A stretch of DNA of 22,753 nt from the NCBI GenBank assembly GCA_035461385.1, contig DATHVI010000175.1, positions 1 to 22,753 on the forward strand, written 5' to 3'. The DNA is from DATHVI01 sp035461385 (GTDB lineage: Bacteria; Actinomycetota; Thermoleophilia; Solirubrobacterales; 70-9). Positions 6,890-14,457 of the stretch are shown here, piece by piece. The notes under the pieces were generated by a model. That model did no database searches and had not been told where the DNA came from. It saw nothing but the letters and a program-made list of their open reading frames with translations. A program made the translations under genes and the position numbers. The number at the start of each line of letters is the position of its first letter. Positions within the stretch are counted from its first letter, which is position 1.

Positions 6890-7668
6890 CCGGCGACCGC
6901 GAGATCAGCTACGACCCGCGGGGGCTCGTCGAGCTCGACGAGACCGTCCCCAAGGTCTCGGAGATCGACGGCGAGCGTGCGGTCTTCGACGCCCGCGAGC
7001 TGTCGACCCGGAAGATCAACCTCGAGCTGCGCTGGCTCGTCTACGAGCAGGGGGTCAGGGACGTCACGATCCGCAACCCGCGCTCGCGGCACTCGCTCGG
7101 TACCGGGATCCTCGCCCGGTGCAGGATCACCTTCGAGGGCAGCCTCGGCTACTTCGGCGTCGGCTTGATCGACGGGCCGGAGGTCCACATCACCGGCCGC
7201 GTCGGCTGGTCCGTGGCCGAGAACATGATGTCGGGCGTGGTGGTGATCGACGCCGATGCGGGATCGCTGGCCGGCGCCGCGATGCGCGGCGGCGACTTGG
7301 TCGTCAAGGGCCAGGTCGGCGCCCGAACCGGAATCGACCAGAAGGGGGGCACGATCATCTCCCTCGGCAGCGCGGGATCGATGACCGGCTTCATGATGCA
7401 GCGCGGCCGCCAGATCCTCTGCGGAGACGTCGGCCCCGGGCTTGGCGACTCGATGTACGACGGGACGATCTACGTCGCCGGCAAGATCGCGTCGCTCGGC
7501 ATCGACTGCGTCGAGGGCGAGTGGACCGACGCCGACGCCGAGCTGATCGAGCGCAAGTTCCGGATCTACGGGCTCGGCTCGCCGCCTGAGTTCCGCAAGT
7601 TCGTCTGCGGCAAGAAGCTCTACAACTACGACATCCTCGAGCCGAGCGAGCGCAAGCTCGTGCTCTAG
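6877..7668 (+). CDS. mgsB: GXGXG-domain subunit of N-methylglutamate/glutamate synthase-like enzyme, MgsB/GlxC-like
   Basis: A 263-aa protein consisting essentially of the glutamate synthase C-terminal GXGXG right-handed beta-helix. The repeated Gly pattern runs from about residue 80 to 210 (GSLGYFGVGLIDGPEVHITG, then MRGGDLVVKGQVGARTG, then GDVGPGLGDSMYDGTIYVAG). In large glutamate synthases this domain is structural and shapes the ammonia tunnel; here it is a free subunit, as in MgsABC and GlxBCD. I take the GTG at 6877 as the start: AGGGGGAGG lies just upstream, inside the end of mgsA, and translation then begins VEAVTGDRE. This gives a 13-bp overlap with mgsA. The end is followed by an 18-bp gap and the FMN subunit gene. 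Confidence 0.87.
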   Translation: MEAVTGDREISYDPRGLVELDETVPKVSEIDGERAVFDARELSTRKINLELRWLVYEQGVRDVTIRNPRSRHSLGTGILARCRITFEGSLGYFGVGLIDGPEVHITGRVGWSVAENMMSGVVVIDADAGSLAGAAMRGGDLVVKGQVGARTGIDQKGGTIISLGSAGSMTGFMMQRGRQILCGDVGPGLGDSMYDGTIYVAGKIASLGIDCVEGEWTDADAELIERKFRIYGLGSPPEFRKFVCGKKLYNYDILEPSERKLVL

Positions 7669-7686
7669 GGGGAAGAGGCACACCGA

Positions 7687-9162
7687 ATGGCCGACGAGAC
7701 ACCTGACGGAACCGCCCCCTCCGCGGACGAGACCGCACCGTCGCGGAAGACCGTCCTCGGGCGAAGCCGGATCTTCACCCGGGAGGTCATCGACGACATC
7801 CACATGAAGGCCGAGCTCGGCCGCTACCGGATGCGGGGCTTCTCGATCTTCAAGAAGATGCCGAGCTGGGACGACCTGATCTTCCTTCCCGGCACCCTGA
7901 CCCGGTTCGTGATCGAGGGCTACCGCGAGAAGTGCGAGACCAAGACGGTGCTCGGGGCCCGGTTCGCGAAGAAGCCGCTCGAGCTCGAGATCCCGATCTA
8001 CATCACCGGGATGAGCTTCGGCGCGCTGTCGCTCGAGGCGAAGATGGCGCTCGCGAAGGGCGCCTCGATGGCCGGAACGGCGACCTGCTCGGGCGAGGGC
8101 GGGATGATCCCGCCCGAGCGGGACCTGTCGACGAAGTGGTACTACCAGATCATCCAGAGCCGCTACGGCTTCAATCCCCACCACCTGATGCTCGCCGACG
8201 GGGTCGAGTTCTTCATCGGCCAGGGCTGCAAGGTCGGCCTCGGCGGCCATCTCATGGGCCAGAAGGTGACCGAGCAGGTCGCCGAGATGCGCTCCCTTCC
8301 CCCCGGCATCGACCAGCGCTCCCCGGCCCGCCACCCCGACTGGCTCGGCCCCGACGACCTCTCGCTCAAGGTCCAGGAGACCCGCGAGGCGACCAATGGC
8401 GAGATCCCGATCCAGCTCAAGCTCGGTGCGGCCAGGGTCTACGACGACGTCCGCATGGCGGCGAAGTGCGGGCCCGACATCATCTACCTGGACGGCGCCG
8501 AGGGCGGCACCGGAGCCGGGCCGCACCTGGCGACCGAGGAGACCGGGATCCCGCTCCTGGCGGCGATCCCCGAGGCGCGCCGGGCGCTCGAGGACGTCGG
8601 GCTCGCGGACGAGATCAGCCTCGTCGTCGCCGGAGGCATCCGCAACGGCGGTGACGTCGCCAAGTGCCTCGCGCTCGGAGCGGACGCGATCGCGCTCGGT
8701 CACTCGGCGCTGATCGCCCTCAACTGCAACAAGGAGATCCCCGGGGTCACCGACTACGAGGGGACGATCGGCGTGCCCGCCGGGCAGTGCTACCACTGCC
8801 ACACCGGACGCTGCCCGGTCGGGATCACGACCCAGGACCCGGAGTTGCGCAAGCGCCTCCACGTCGACGACGGAGCCGAGCGCGTCTACAACTTCCTCCA
8901 CACGCTGACGCTCGAGGTCCAGATGCTCGCCCGGGCATGCGGGAAGACCGACGTCCACAGCCTCGAGCCCGAGGACCTCGCCGCCCTCACCGTCGAGGCG
9001 GCGGCGATGGCCAAGGTCCCGCTCGCCGGCACCAACTACATCCCGGGCGTCACCGAGGAGGCGGCGCTCGAGGAGATCAAGCAGATGCTCGACCGCCACC
9101 TCGAGTACCCGGACTACCTCGAGGCGGAGCACGAGGCGGTCACCGAGGGGAGCGGGTCATGA
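7687..9162 (+). CDS. mgsC: FMN/Fe-S glutamate-synthase-domain subunit, MgsC/GlxD-like
   Basis: A 491-aa protein with the FMN-binding, TIM-barrel glutamate synthase domain. Landmarks are ITGMSFGALS (106-115), the TCSGEGG loop (133-139), IPIQLKLG (240-247), LDGAEGGTGAGP (268-279) and VVAGGIRNGGDVAKCLALGADAIALG across the FMN phosphate-binding region (about 313-338). The three 3Fe-4S cysteines are in CYHCHTGRC: Cys368, Cys371 and Cys376. About 30 Pro/Thr/Asp-rich residues precede the domain. The protein should catalyse the reductive condensation of 2-oxoglutarate with the amine released by MgsA, giving glutamate or N-methylglutamate. No gltD-like NADPH subunit is nearby, so its electron donor is unknown. 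Its stop codon overlaps the next ATG (ATGA), which ties the unknown 147-aa protein to this enzyme. Confidence 0.88.
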   Translation: MADETPDGTAPSADETAPSRKTVLGRSRIFTREVIDDIHMKAELGRYRMRGFSIFKKMPSWDDLIFLPGTLTRFVIEGYREKCETKTVLGARFAKKPLELEIPIYITGMSFGALSLEAKMALAKGASMAGTATCSGEGGMIPPERDLSTKWYYQIIQSRYGFNPHHLMLADGVEFFIGQGCKVGLGGHLMGQKVTEQVAEMRSLPPGIDQRSPARHPDWLGPDDLSLKVQETREATNGEIPIQLKLGAARVYDDVRMAAKCGPDIIYLDGAEGGTGAGPHLATEETGIPLLAAIPEARRALEDVGLADEISLVVAGGIRNGGDVAKCLALGADAIALGHSALIALNCNKEIPGVTDYEGTIGVPAGQCYHCHTGRCPVGITTQDPELRKRLHVDDGAERVYNFLHTLTLEVQMLARACGKTDVHSLEPEDLAALTVEAAAMAKVPLAGTNYIPGVTEEAALEEIKQMLDRHLEYPDYLEAEHEAVTEGSGS

Positions 9163-9602
9163 CCAGGGTCGACGAGGTCAAGGAGCCTCAGAAGGTCGTC
9201 AGCATCGACGCCGAGTACCTGTCGGGCAAGCGCTTCCCGTACCAGGAGGACATCGCCGAGGTCGAGGACATCGACCTCGAGGCGTCGACGCCGGGCGAGG
9301 ACCTCAACTGGCTCGAGGACGTGCACCTGCTCGAGGAGGAGGGCGTCCCTGCGGTCTTCGATCGCTACTCGAACTCGTTCCTGAAGATCTACTTCCCGAT
9401 CCCCGAGGGCCGCGAGGACGAGCTCGCCCGCAAGGTGCTGATCAAGCACCTGCAGTCGGGGAACTCCTACGGCATCCGGCTGAAGGAGGTCCACTGCAAG
9501 TTCCCCCAGCCCGAGCTCGGCCCGTGGGTCGAGAACTCGAGGACGGTCGGAGCCGACTGGCGCCCCCCGGTCCTGGAGGGCTGGGAGCCGTCGCTGCATT
9601 GA
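9159..9602 (+). CDS. Unrecognised 147-aa acidic protein coupled to mgsC
   Basis: I do not recognise this protein. It starts at the ATG of an ATGA overlap with the mgsC stop, the tightest form of translational coupling, and ends 44 bp before the SoxB-like gene. It has 147 residues, no signal peptide and no membrane helix. Residues about 30-60 are rich in Asp and Glu, followed by a mixed region (AVFDRYSNSFLKIYFPIPEG, near 65-84) and a C-terminal part with one cysteine in HCKFPQP and several Trp/Pro residues (GPWVEN, DWRPP, GWEP). The single cysteine rules out a SoxD-like zinc subunit. Position argues for a subunit, electron-transfer adaptor or assembly factor of the MgsABC-like enzyme or the following flavoprotein. 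The coding bias matches its neighbours. Confidence 0.85.
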   Translation: MTRVDEVKEPQKVVSIDAEYLSGKRFPYQEDIAEVEDIDLEASTPGEDLNWLEDVHLLEEEGVPAVFDRYSNSFLKIYFPIPEGREDELARKVLIKHLQSGNSYGIRLKEVHCKFPQPELGPWVENSRTVGADWRPPVLEGWEPSLH

Positions 9603-9646
9603 GCGCCGATGTCTCGCTCGGTCGACTCGCTCGACGCTGATCCCAG

Positions 9647-10936
9647 ATGACCCGGCTGCCAAAGTCCGTTCCCTACCTGATCGTCGGCGCCGGGGTGCAT
9701 GGCCTGTCGACCGCCTGGCACCTCGCCGAGCGCGGCGAGCGGGCGCTCGTCGTCGACAAGGCGGAGGTCGCCGCGGGCGCCTCCGGGATCGCCTGTGGCG
9801 TGATCCGAAACAACTACTTCCAGCCGGCGATGGCCGAGTTGATGGCCGCCTGCGTCGAGGTCTGGGAGTCGGACCCGGAGACCTTCCACTACCACGGCTC
9901 CGGCTATGTCGTCATCGGCCCGCCGGCTCAGGAGCCCGACCTGGTCGAGGTCCACGAGCGTCAGCGCGCGATCGGCTACCCCTCCGAGCTGTTCGTCGGC
10001 GAGCAGGAGGTGCGCGATCACATGCGCTCGCTGTTCGGCGACTGGCGCGCGCCCGGGCTCACGGCGTGCCTCCACGAGCACGTCGGCGGGTTCGCGTTCA
10101 ACAAGGAGTCGATCATCGGTCTCGCGTCGAAGGCGAGGGCGGCCGGCGCGGAGATCGTCGAGGGCGTCGAGGTGACGGGCTTCGAGCTCGACAACTCCGG
10201 CGCGGTCACCGCGGCCGAGACGAGCGCGGGACGGATCGAACCTGAGCAAGTCGTGATCGCCGTCGGGCCGTGGATCGCCGAGCAGTGGGAGATGCTCGGC
10301 CTTCCCCGCCGCATCGACGTCCGCCAACCCGACGGCAGCGTCGAGCGAGACCTCGAGATGTGGACCTACTGGTACCTCCAGGAGGGGGAGATCGAGGTCG
10401 ATCCGAAGGTCTTCGTCACCGACGACGGCGCGCTGCCTCCGGTGCTCCACGTCGACTCGGACCAACCGCTCCGCGCCGACGACGGGGAGCTCGTCACCGA
10501 CGAGCTCTGGGGGATCTATGTCAAGCAGGACCGCGCGAGCGTCCAGGGCGGGGCCGCGCCGCTCCCGGTCGGGCACGAGTTCCAGGTCGACCCCTACCCC
10601 ACCGGCACCGTCGAGCCCGGCTTCCCCGATCTCTGGTGCGCGGCGCTCTCGCACTGCTTGGAGCGCTTCGAGGGCTGCCGGCCGGCATACCGGCAGGCGC
10701 GCTCGGGCGGCGTCGGCGCCTTCACCGTCGACAACTTCCCGATCTTCGACTACATGCGCCCGAACGTCTACGTCGCCGCCGACTCCAACCACGGCTACAA
10801 GATGATCGCCGTCGGCAAGGAGATCGCCCGAGTCCTCGTCGGCGAGCACTCGAGCCTGCTCTACCCGTTCCGGTACGAGCGCTTCGCGACCGGCGATCTC
10901 CACCCCGTCTCGCACAGCCCCTATCCCTGGAGCTGA
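9647..10936 (+). CDS. FAD-dependent oxidoreductase, sarcosine oxidase beta (SoxB)/MgdA-like
   Basis: A 429-aa DAO-family flavoprotein. The dinucleotide-binding fold is at the N-terminus (YLIVGAGVHGLSTAWHLAERG region; GAGVHG at 14-19, with an acidic strand end VVDK at 35-38). Next comes GASGIACGVIRNNYF (44-58), which resembles the IIRSNY element of SoxB, and the FAD-binding C-terminal strand DSNHGYKMIAVG near residue 380 matches the GHGFK motif of the family. Such enzymes oxidise N-methyl or secondary amino acids (sarcosine, dimethylglycine, N-methylglutamate). Its place after mgsABC makes an N-alkylglutamate or related amine a reasonable substrate. No soxA, soxD or soxG gene accompanies it. 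The ATG at 9647 lacks a clear Shine-Dalgarno. Confidence 0.88.
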   Translation: MTRLPKSVPYLIVGAGVHGLSTAWHLAERGERALVVDKAEVAAGASGIACGVIRNNYFQPAMAELMAACVEVWESDPETFHYHGSGYVVIGPPAQEPDLVEVHERQRAIGYPSELFVGEQEVRDHMRSLFGDWRAPGLTACLHEHVGGFAFNKESIIGLASKARAAGAEIVEGVEVTGFELDNSGAVTAAETSAGRIEPEQVVIAVGPWIAEQWEMLGLPRRIDVRQPDGSVERDLEMWTYWYLQEGEIEVDPKVFVTDDGALPPVLHVDSDQPLRADDGELVTDELWGIYVKQDRASVQGGAAPLPVGHEFQVDPYPTGTVEPGFPDLWCAALSHCLERFEGCRPAYRQARSGGVGAFTVDNFPIFDYMRPNVYVAADSNHGYKMIAVGKEIARVLVGEHSSLLYPFRYERFATGDLHPVSHSPYPWS

Positions 10937-11051
10937 CCATCTCTCTTGCGGCGGCTTCGTCGCCTTACCATCTTCTCCGGCGGCGCCACGCTGCCGGCGA
11001 TCGCACCCGCGGCTCAGCCGGGGTCCCAGCCGCGGGTAGGCGCGGTCCCTG

Positions 11052-12083
11052 ATGCACGACGTCGCGATCATCGGTGGCGGCGTCCTCGGGCTGTTCGCCG
11101 CCGCCGCGGCGGCGGCCCGCGACCTCGACGTCGTCTGTCTCGAGGCCGGCGAGCCGCTGGCGGGACAGTCACGCGGCGAGGGACGGATCTTCCGCACGGC
11201 GCACGAGCAGCCCGAGCTCTGCGAGCTCGCCTTGCGGGCCGCCCCGCGCTGGGCCGAATGCGAGCGCTCCGCCGGCGCGCCGCTGCTCGATCGCTGCGGG
11301 CTGGCCGTGCTCGGCGAGACCGCTGAGGCTCGGCACGCCGCGATGCGCGCCTCCGGCGCCGAGTCCGCGCTCGCGGGCTTCGGCGAGCTCGGCGACCGCC
11401 TGCCCCAGATGCGCCGCGACGATGACGTCCCGATGCTCTGGGACCCGGCCGGCGCGTCGATCAGGACGGCAGTCCTTGGGCGGTGGCTCCGTGGCCTGCT
11501 CGCGGGCCGCCTCCGTACCGCGGCACCCGTGCGCGCCGCGACCCGCGTCGCGTCCGGATGGTCGCTCGACACTCCCGGCGGCCCGGTCGCCGCTCGGGCA
11601 GTGGGCGCGTGCGCCGGCACCGACGCTCCCGCGGTGGCGGCGATGCTCGGCGTCGAGCTGCCCGACTGGGCCGGCGTGCAGCGGACGCTGCGGCTGACGT
11701 TCGCGCGCTCGGACACGCGGCCGGCGCCATGCGTGATCGACCGCGCCGGCGAGGCGGGCAGCTACTCGCTTCCGACCGCGGACGGCTACTCGGTCGGCAT
11801 CGTCGGGTCGGAGTTCGAGCCGGAGGTGGGCGGGATCGACGACGAGCAGTTCCGCGAGCACAGCGCCGCGGCCTGCCGGCGCTACGCGCGCGAGCGCCTC
11901 GTCGGGGTCGGACCGGAGATCGTCGCCGAGGTCACCTGCGAGGTCCCGGTCAGCCCGCTGCTGGCCGACGACGGTGGCTGGTCGATCGTCGGCGACGGCG
12001 ACGCCGTCGTGCTCGTCGCCCTGAACGCCTACAAGTTCGCGCCGCTGATCGGCGACGACCTGATCGCCGCCCTCGGGCACTGA
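11052..12083 (+). CDS. FAD-dependent oxidoreductase, monomeric sarcosine oxidase/N-methyl amino acid oxidase-like
   Basis: A 343-aa flavoprotein, slightly shorter than typical monomeric sarcosine oxidases (about 385-390). It has the N-terminal GGGVLG (8-13), a SRGEGRIFRTAHE segment (40-52) comparable to the RIIR element of MSOX, and a C-terminal ALNAYKFAPLIG (323-334) corresponding to the GHGFKFAP motif. Cys296 in VTCEVPVSP lies where MSOX has its covalent flavin cysteine, so an 8-alpha-linked FAD is plausible. Such oxidases give an imine plus H2O2, then formaldehyde and the demethylated amine. The ATG at 11052 is 115 bp after the preceding gene; that gap holds no recognisable gene, and the ribosome site is weak. 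It is the last gene of the operon, and its stop lies inside a strong hairpin. Confidence 0.82.
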   Translation: MHDVAIIGGGVLGLFAAAAAAARDLDVVCLEAGEPLAGQSRGEGRIFRTAHEQPELCELALRAAPRWAECERSAGAPLLDRCGLAVLGETAEARHAAMRASGAESALAGFGELGDRLPQMRRDDDVPMLWDPAGASIRTAVLGRWLRGLLAGRLRTAAPVRAATRVASGWSLDTPGGPVAARAVGACAGTDAPAVAAMLGVELPDWAGVQRTLRLTFARSDTRPAPCVIDRAGEAGSYSLPTADGYSVGIVGSEFEPEVGGIDDEQFREHSAAACRRYARERLVGVGPEIVAEVTCEVPVSPLLADDGGWSIVGDGDAVVLVALNAYKFAPLIGDDLIAALGH

Positions 12084-12100
12084 GCGCCGCGGGCGCTCAG
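12080..12100. terminator. Hairpin at the convergent gene ends, containing both stop codons
   Basis: CTGAGCGCC (12080-12088) and GGCGCTCAG (12092-12100) are perfect complements around a 3-nt GCG loop. The left arm includes the TGA of the MSOX-like gene (12081-12083) and the right arm includes the minus-strand TGA of the luciferase-like gene (12097-12099). There is no T-run, as is common for actinobacterial terminators, so a bidirectional I-shaped terminator is likely. Confidence 0.7.
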
Positions 12101-13167
12101 GCGAAGGCGGGGACCACCCGGTCGGCGACGAGCTTGAGCTGGCCGCGTATGTCCGGCACGCCTTCGACCGACTGACCGGAGAAGAACTCCACCAGATGGG
12201 AGTCGGACAGCGCGAGGATCATGTGGTTGACGCCTGCCGGCTGGATGTCGCGCTGGATCTTCTCCACGCACTCCTCGGGCGTTCCTGCGACCGAGAGCTT
12301 CTCGGCCAGCTCGGGCCGGAACAGCTCGATCGCCTTCGCGACGTCGCCGGCACCGAGCGCGTCGACCACCGGCTGGACCTCCTCGGGAGTGATCCCGTGC
12401 CGCTCGAGCTGCTCGGCCGGCATCGAGGAGATGTAGAACGCGACCAGGATCCGAGCCGCCCGCTTGGCCGCCGCCGAGTCTTCGGCGACCACGGTCACCA
12501 CCCATGCCCCGATGTCGAGATCGTCGACGCTGCGACCTGCCTTGTCGGCTCCCTTGCGGATGTTCTCGACCACGTAGTCGTACGCCTCGCGTGAGTAGGA
12601 CAGCGCGTGGTGGAGGCCGTCGGCGATCTCCCCGGCGGCGATGAACGAGCGTGGGCCCTTCATCCCCCCCATCAGCAGCGGGACCCGCTCCTGCACCGGG
12701 CGCGCAGCGGTGAACAGGCCGGTGTACTGGAAGAAGTCGCCCTCGAAGTCGATCTTGCCGTCCTGGAGGAAGGTGCGCATGACGTGCAGCGCCTCCTTGA
12801 GTCGGGATAGCGGCTTCTGGTGCTCCCAGTCGATGTGGTACTGCTGCATCATCCCGAAGTTGCCGGTCGAGACCACCGCCTCCATGCGGCCGCCGGTCAG
12901 CTCGTCGAGCGTCGCGAGTTGCTGGCAGATCAGCGTCGGCTCGCGGAGGAAGACGTGGGTGACGTTCGGGCCGAAGCGGATCCGCTCCGTTTTGTCGGCC
13001 GCGGCGGCGAACAGCACCCAGAGGTCCTTGTGCCAGGTCTCGTCGACCGAGTAGCAGGCATAGAACCCGAGCTCGTCGGCGGTCTTGATCATCTCGATCG
13101 AGTCCGCCAGCGGATAGTCCGGCAGCATGCAGTAGCTGAAGCGCATATCGCCGTTCCGGTCAGGCAT
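12097..13167 (-). CDS. Luciferase-like monooxygenase (LLM), F420/FMN type
   Basis: A 356-aa luciferase-like TIM-barrel protein that uses reduced flavin or F420. The N-terminus MRFSYCMLPDYPLADSIEMI lacks a leader, and typical LLM segments follow: ADELGFYACYSVDETWH, IRFGPNVTHVFLREPTLICQ, LATLDELTGGRMEAVVSTG and PLLMGGMKGPRSF. The start at 13167 is chosen because AAGGAGAG lies 7-8 nt upstream and the family N-terminus begins directly after it; a longer frame upstream encodes only low-complexity Arg/Gly-rich sequence. A small GGACGC/GCGTCC hairpin (13185-13203) sits in the 5'-UTR. Members act as methylene-tetrahydromethanopterin-reductase-like dehydrogenases or monooxygenases on many substrates, so the reaction is not predictable. 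A second, distant LLM gene follows upstream on the same strand. Confidence 0.9.
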   Translation of the reverse strand: MPDRNGDMRFSYCMLPDYPLADSIEMIKTADELGFYACYSVDETWHKDLWVLFAAAADKTERIRFGPNVTHVFLREPTLICQQLATLDELTGGRMEAVVSTGNFGMMQQYHIDWEHQKPLSRLKEALHVMRTFLQDGKIDFEGDFFQYTGLFTAARPVQERVPLLMGGMKGPRSFIAAGEIADGLHHALSYSREAYDYVVENIRKGADKAGRSVDDLDIGAWVVTVVAEDSAAAKRAARILVAFYISSMPAEQLERHGITPEEVQPVVDALGAGDVAKAIELFRPELAEKLSVAGTPEECVEKIQRDIQPAGVNHMILALSDSHLVEFFSGQSVEGVPDIRGQLKLVADRVVPAFA

Positions 13168-13384
13168 CGCTCTCTCTCCTTGCCGGACGCGTCTAAGGCG
13201 TCCTCTACGACGAACGGAAACGCGAACGGGGAGACCCCCGCAGCCTTGTGAGGAAGAGCCCGCTCCGGCCCGTCCACGGGGACAGTGTATGCGACGGGGC
13301 TGCCCCCCGAGCATCGCCGGGACGGCGGTGCGGTCGGCCACATCATCGTCGGGCTCGGCTCGGCGCTGTCACCGTCGCCCGACC

Positions 13385-14314
13385 TCACCGGCCGGTCAGC
13401 GCCGGGAGCACCTCGCGGGCGAACAGTCGCAGCGAGGAGAGATCGGGGAGGTCCGGGAACAGGAGGAAGAACGAGCTCACTCCGAGCGCCGCGTACTCCC
13501 GGATCCTGCTCACGCAGGTCTCCGAGGTGCCGACCAGGGGGCTCGCGAGGCCTGTGGCCGCACGTGGGCGCCGGCGCGCGAGCCCGTGCGCCCTGGCTCT
13601 CGCCTCCTCCGGGTCGCGGGAGATGACCACGGTCGCGTTGTGGCTCAGCGCGAGGGATCCGGGATCGCGGCCGGCTTGATCGCAGTGGCGGGCGAGGACC
13701 CGCTGCTTGCGCTGCCACTCCTCGATGCTCATGTCGAAGCCGATGTTGCAGATGTCGGCTACTCGAGCGGCAGCGGGGAGCAGGTAGCGCTCGTCATGGC
13801 CGCCGATCAGGATCGGTGGCCCCGGTCGCTGCGACGGCCGTGGATCGGTTGCGGCCGCAATCGTCCCGTAGGCGCGCGTTCTTGCCGGGACGCCTTCAGC
13901 CCGCCAGATCTGCCGGACCACCTCGACTCCCTCCTCGAGACGACTGACCCGCTCGACAAGCGAACGCCAGGGCAGGCCCGAGCGCTCATGGTCGTCCCTG
14001 CTCCCGCCCGCCCCGAGGCCGAGGATCAGGCGCCCGCCCGAGATCTCGTCGAGTGTCGCCGCCATCTTCGCCAACAGCGCCGGATGCCGGTACCCCCAGG
14101 CGAGGACGAGGGGAATCGCCTGAACCCGCTCGGTGGCTGCGCTCAGCGCCGAGAGCGTCGTCCAGCACTCGAGCGCCGGGGCCGTGATCAGGTCATAGAG
14201 GCTCGCCCCGTCGTAGCCGAGGCGGTCGGCTTCACGCCAGATCGCGAGCAACTCGGCGAACGACATCCCGGCTTGGTGGACCCGGACCGCGCAATGGATC
14301 GGGCGGCCTCCCAT
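13385..14314 (-). CDS. Luciferase-like monooxygenase (LLM), F420/FMN type, second copy
   Basis: A 309-aa luciferase-like protein, clearly a different subgroup from its neighbour. Visible segments are FAELLAIWREADRLGYDGASLYD (about 19-41), TERVQAIPLVLAWGYRHPALLAKM, LDEISGGRLILGLGAGG, PPILIGGHDERYLLPAAARVADICNIG (substrate/flavin barrel strands) and a C-terminal LVGTSETCVSRIREYAALGVSSFFLLFP, the usual LLM ending. The ISGGRLILGLGAGG motif is typical of F420-dependent members. The ATG at 14314 is near the beginning of the conserved region. The 217-bp gap to the downstream LLM gene suggests a separate promoter there. No substrate can be assigned. Confidence 0.9.
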   Translation of the reverse strand: MGGRPIHCAVRVHQAGMSFAELLAIWREADRLGYDGASLYDLITAPALECWTTLSALSAATERVQAIPLVLAWGYRHPALLAKMAATLDEISGGRLILGLGAGGSRDDHERSGLPWRSLVERVSRLEEGVEVVRQIWRAEGVPARTRAYGTIAAATDPRPSQRPGPPILIGGHDERYLLPAAARVADICNIGFDMSIEEWQRKQRVLARHCDQAGRDPGSLALSHNATVVISRDPEEARARAHGLARRRPRAATGLASPLVGTSETCVSRIREYAALGVSSFFLLFPDLPDLSSLRLFAREVLPALTGR

Positions 14315-14419
14315 CGATCAGGCGCTCGGTGTGGCGATCGGAGCTTTCACTCGGACGACGTCAGTATCGCGACCACCCGGGCGGCGGATCGACACCCGCG
14401 CGGCGCCACGGATCGGTCG

Positions 14420-14457
14420 TTTCCCCCCGCGCCGCGCGTGGGTAGGCTGGACAAGCG
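14420..14457 (+). promoter_or_regulatory. Probable promoter giving an almost leaderless sigma-factor mRNA
   Basis: A -10-like TAGGCT lies at 14443-14448, only 9 bp before the ATG at 14458, and no Shine-Dalgarno is present. Transcription would begin at about 14455, within a few bases of the start codon. The -35 region (about 14420-14425, TTTCCC) is weak. Confidence 0.5.

Noticed and set aside
6856..9132. A 758-codon open frame antisense to mgsB and mgsC
   Set aside because: It is a shadow frame created by high GC; its translation is low-complexity Leu/Val/Asp/Arg-rich with no family motif, and it lies opposite clearly conserved genes.
9159..9602. SoxD-like zinc subunit
   Set aside because: SoxD proteins have a cysteine/histidine zinc site; this protein has a single cysteine and is longer and acidic.
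9467..11716. A 749-codon open frame antisense to the flavoprotein genes
   Set aside because: Same reason: no recognisable domain, opposite two genuine FAD enzymes.
13168..13341. N-terminal extension of the first luciferase-like protein
   Set aside because: The frame is open, but the added 58 residues are low-complexity, and a good ribosome site precedes the ATG at 13167.
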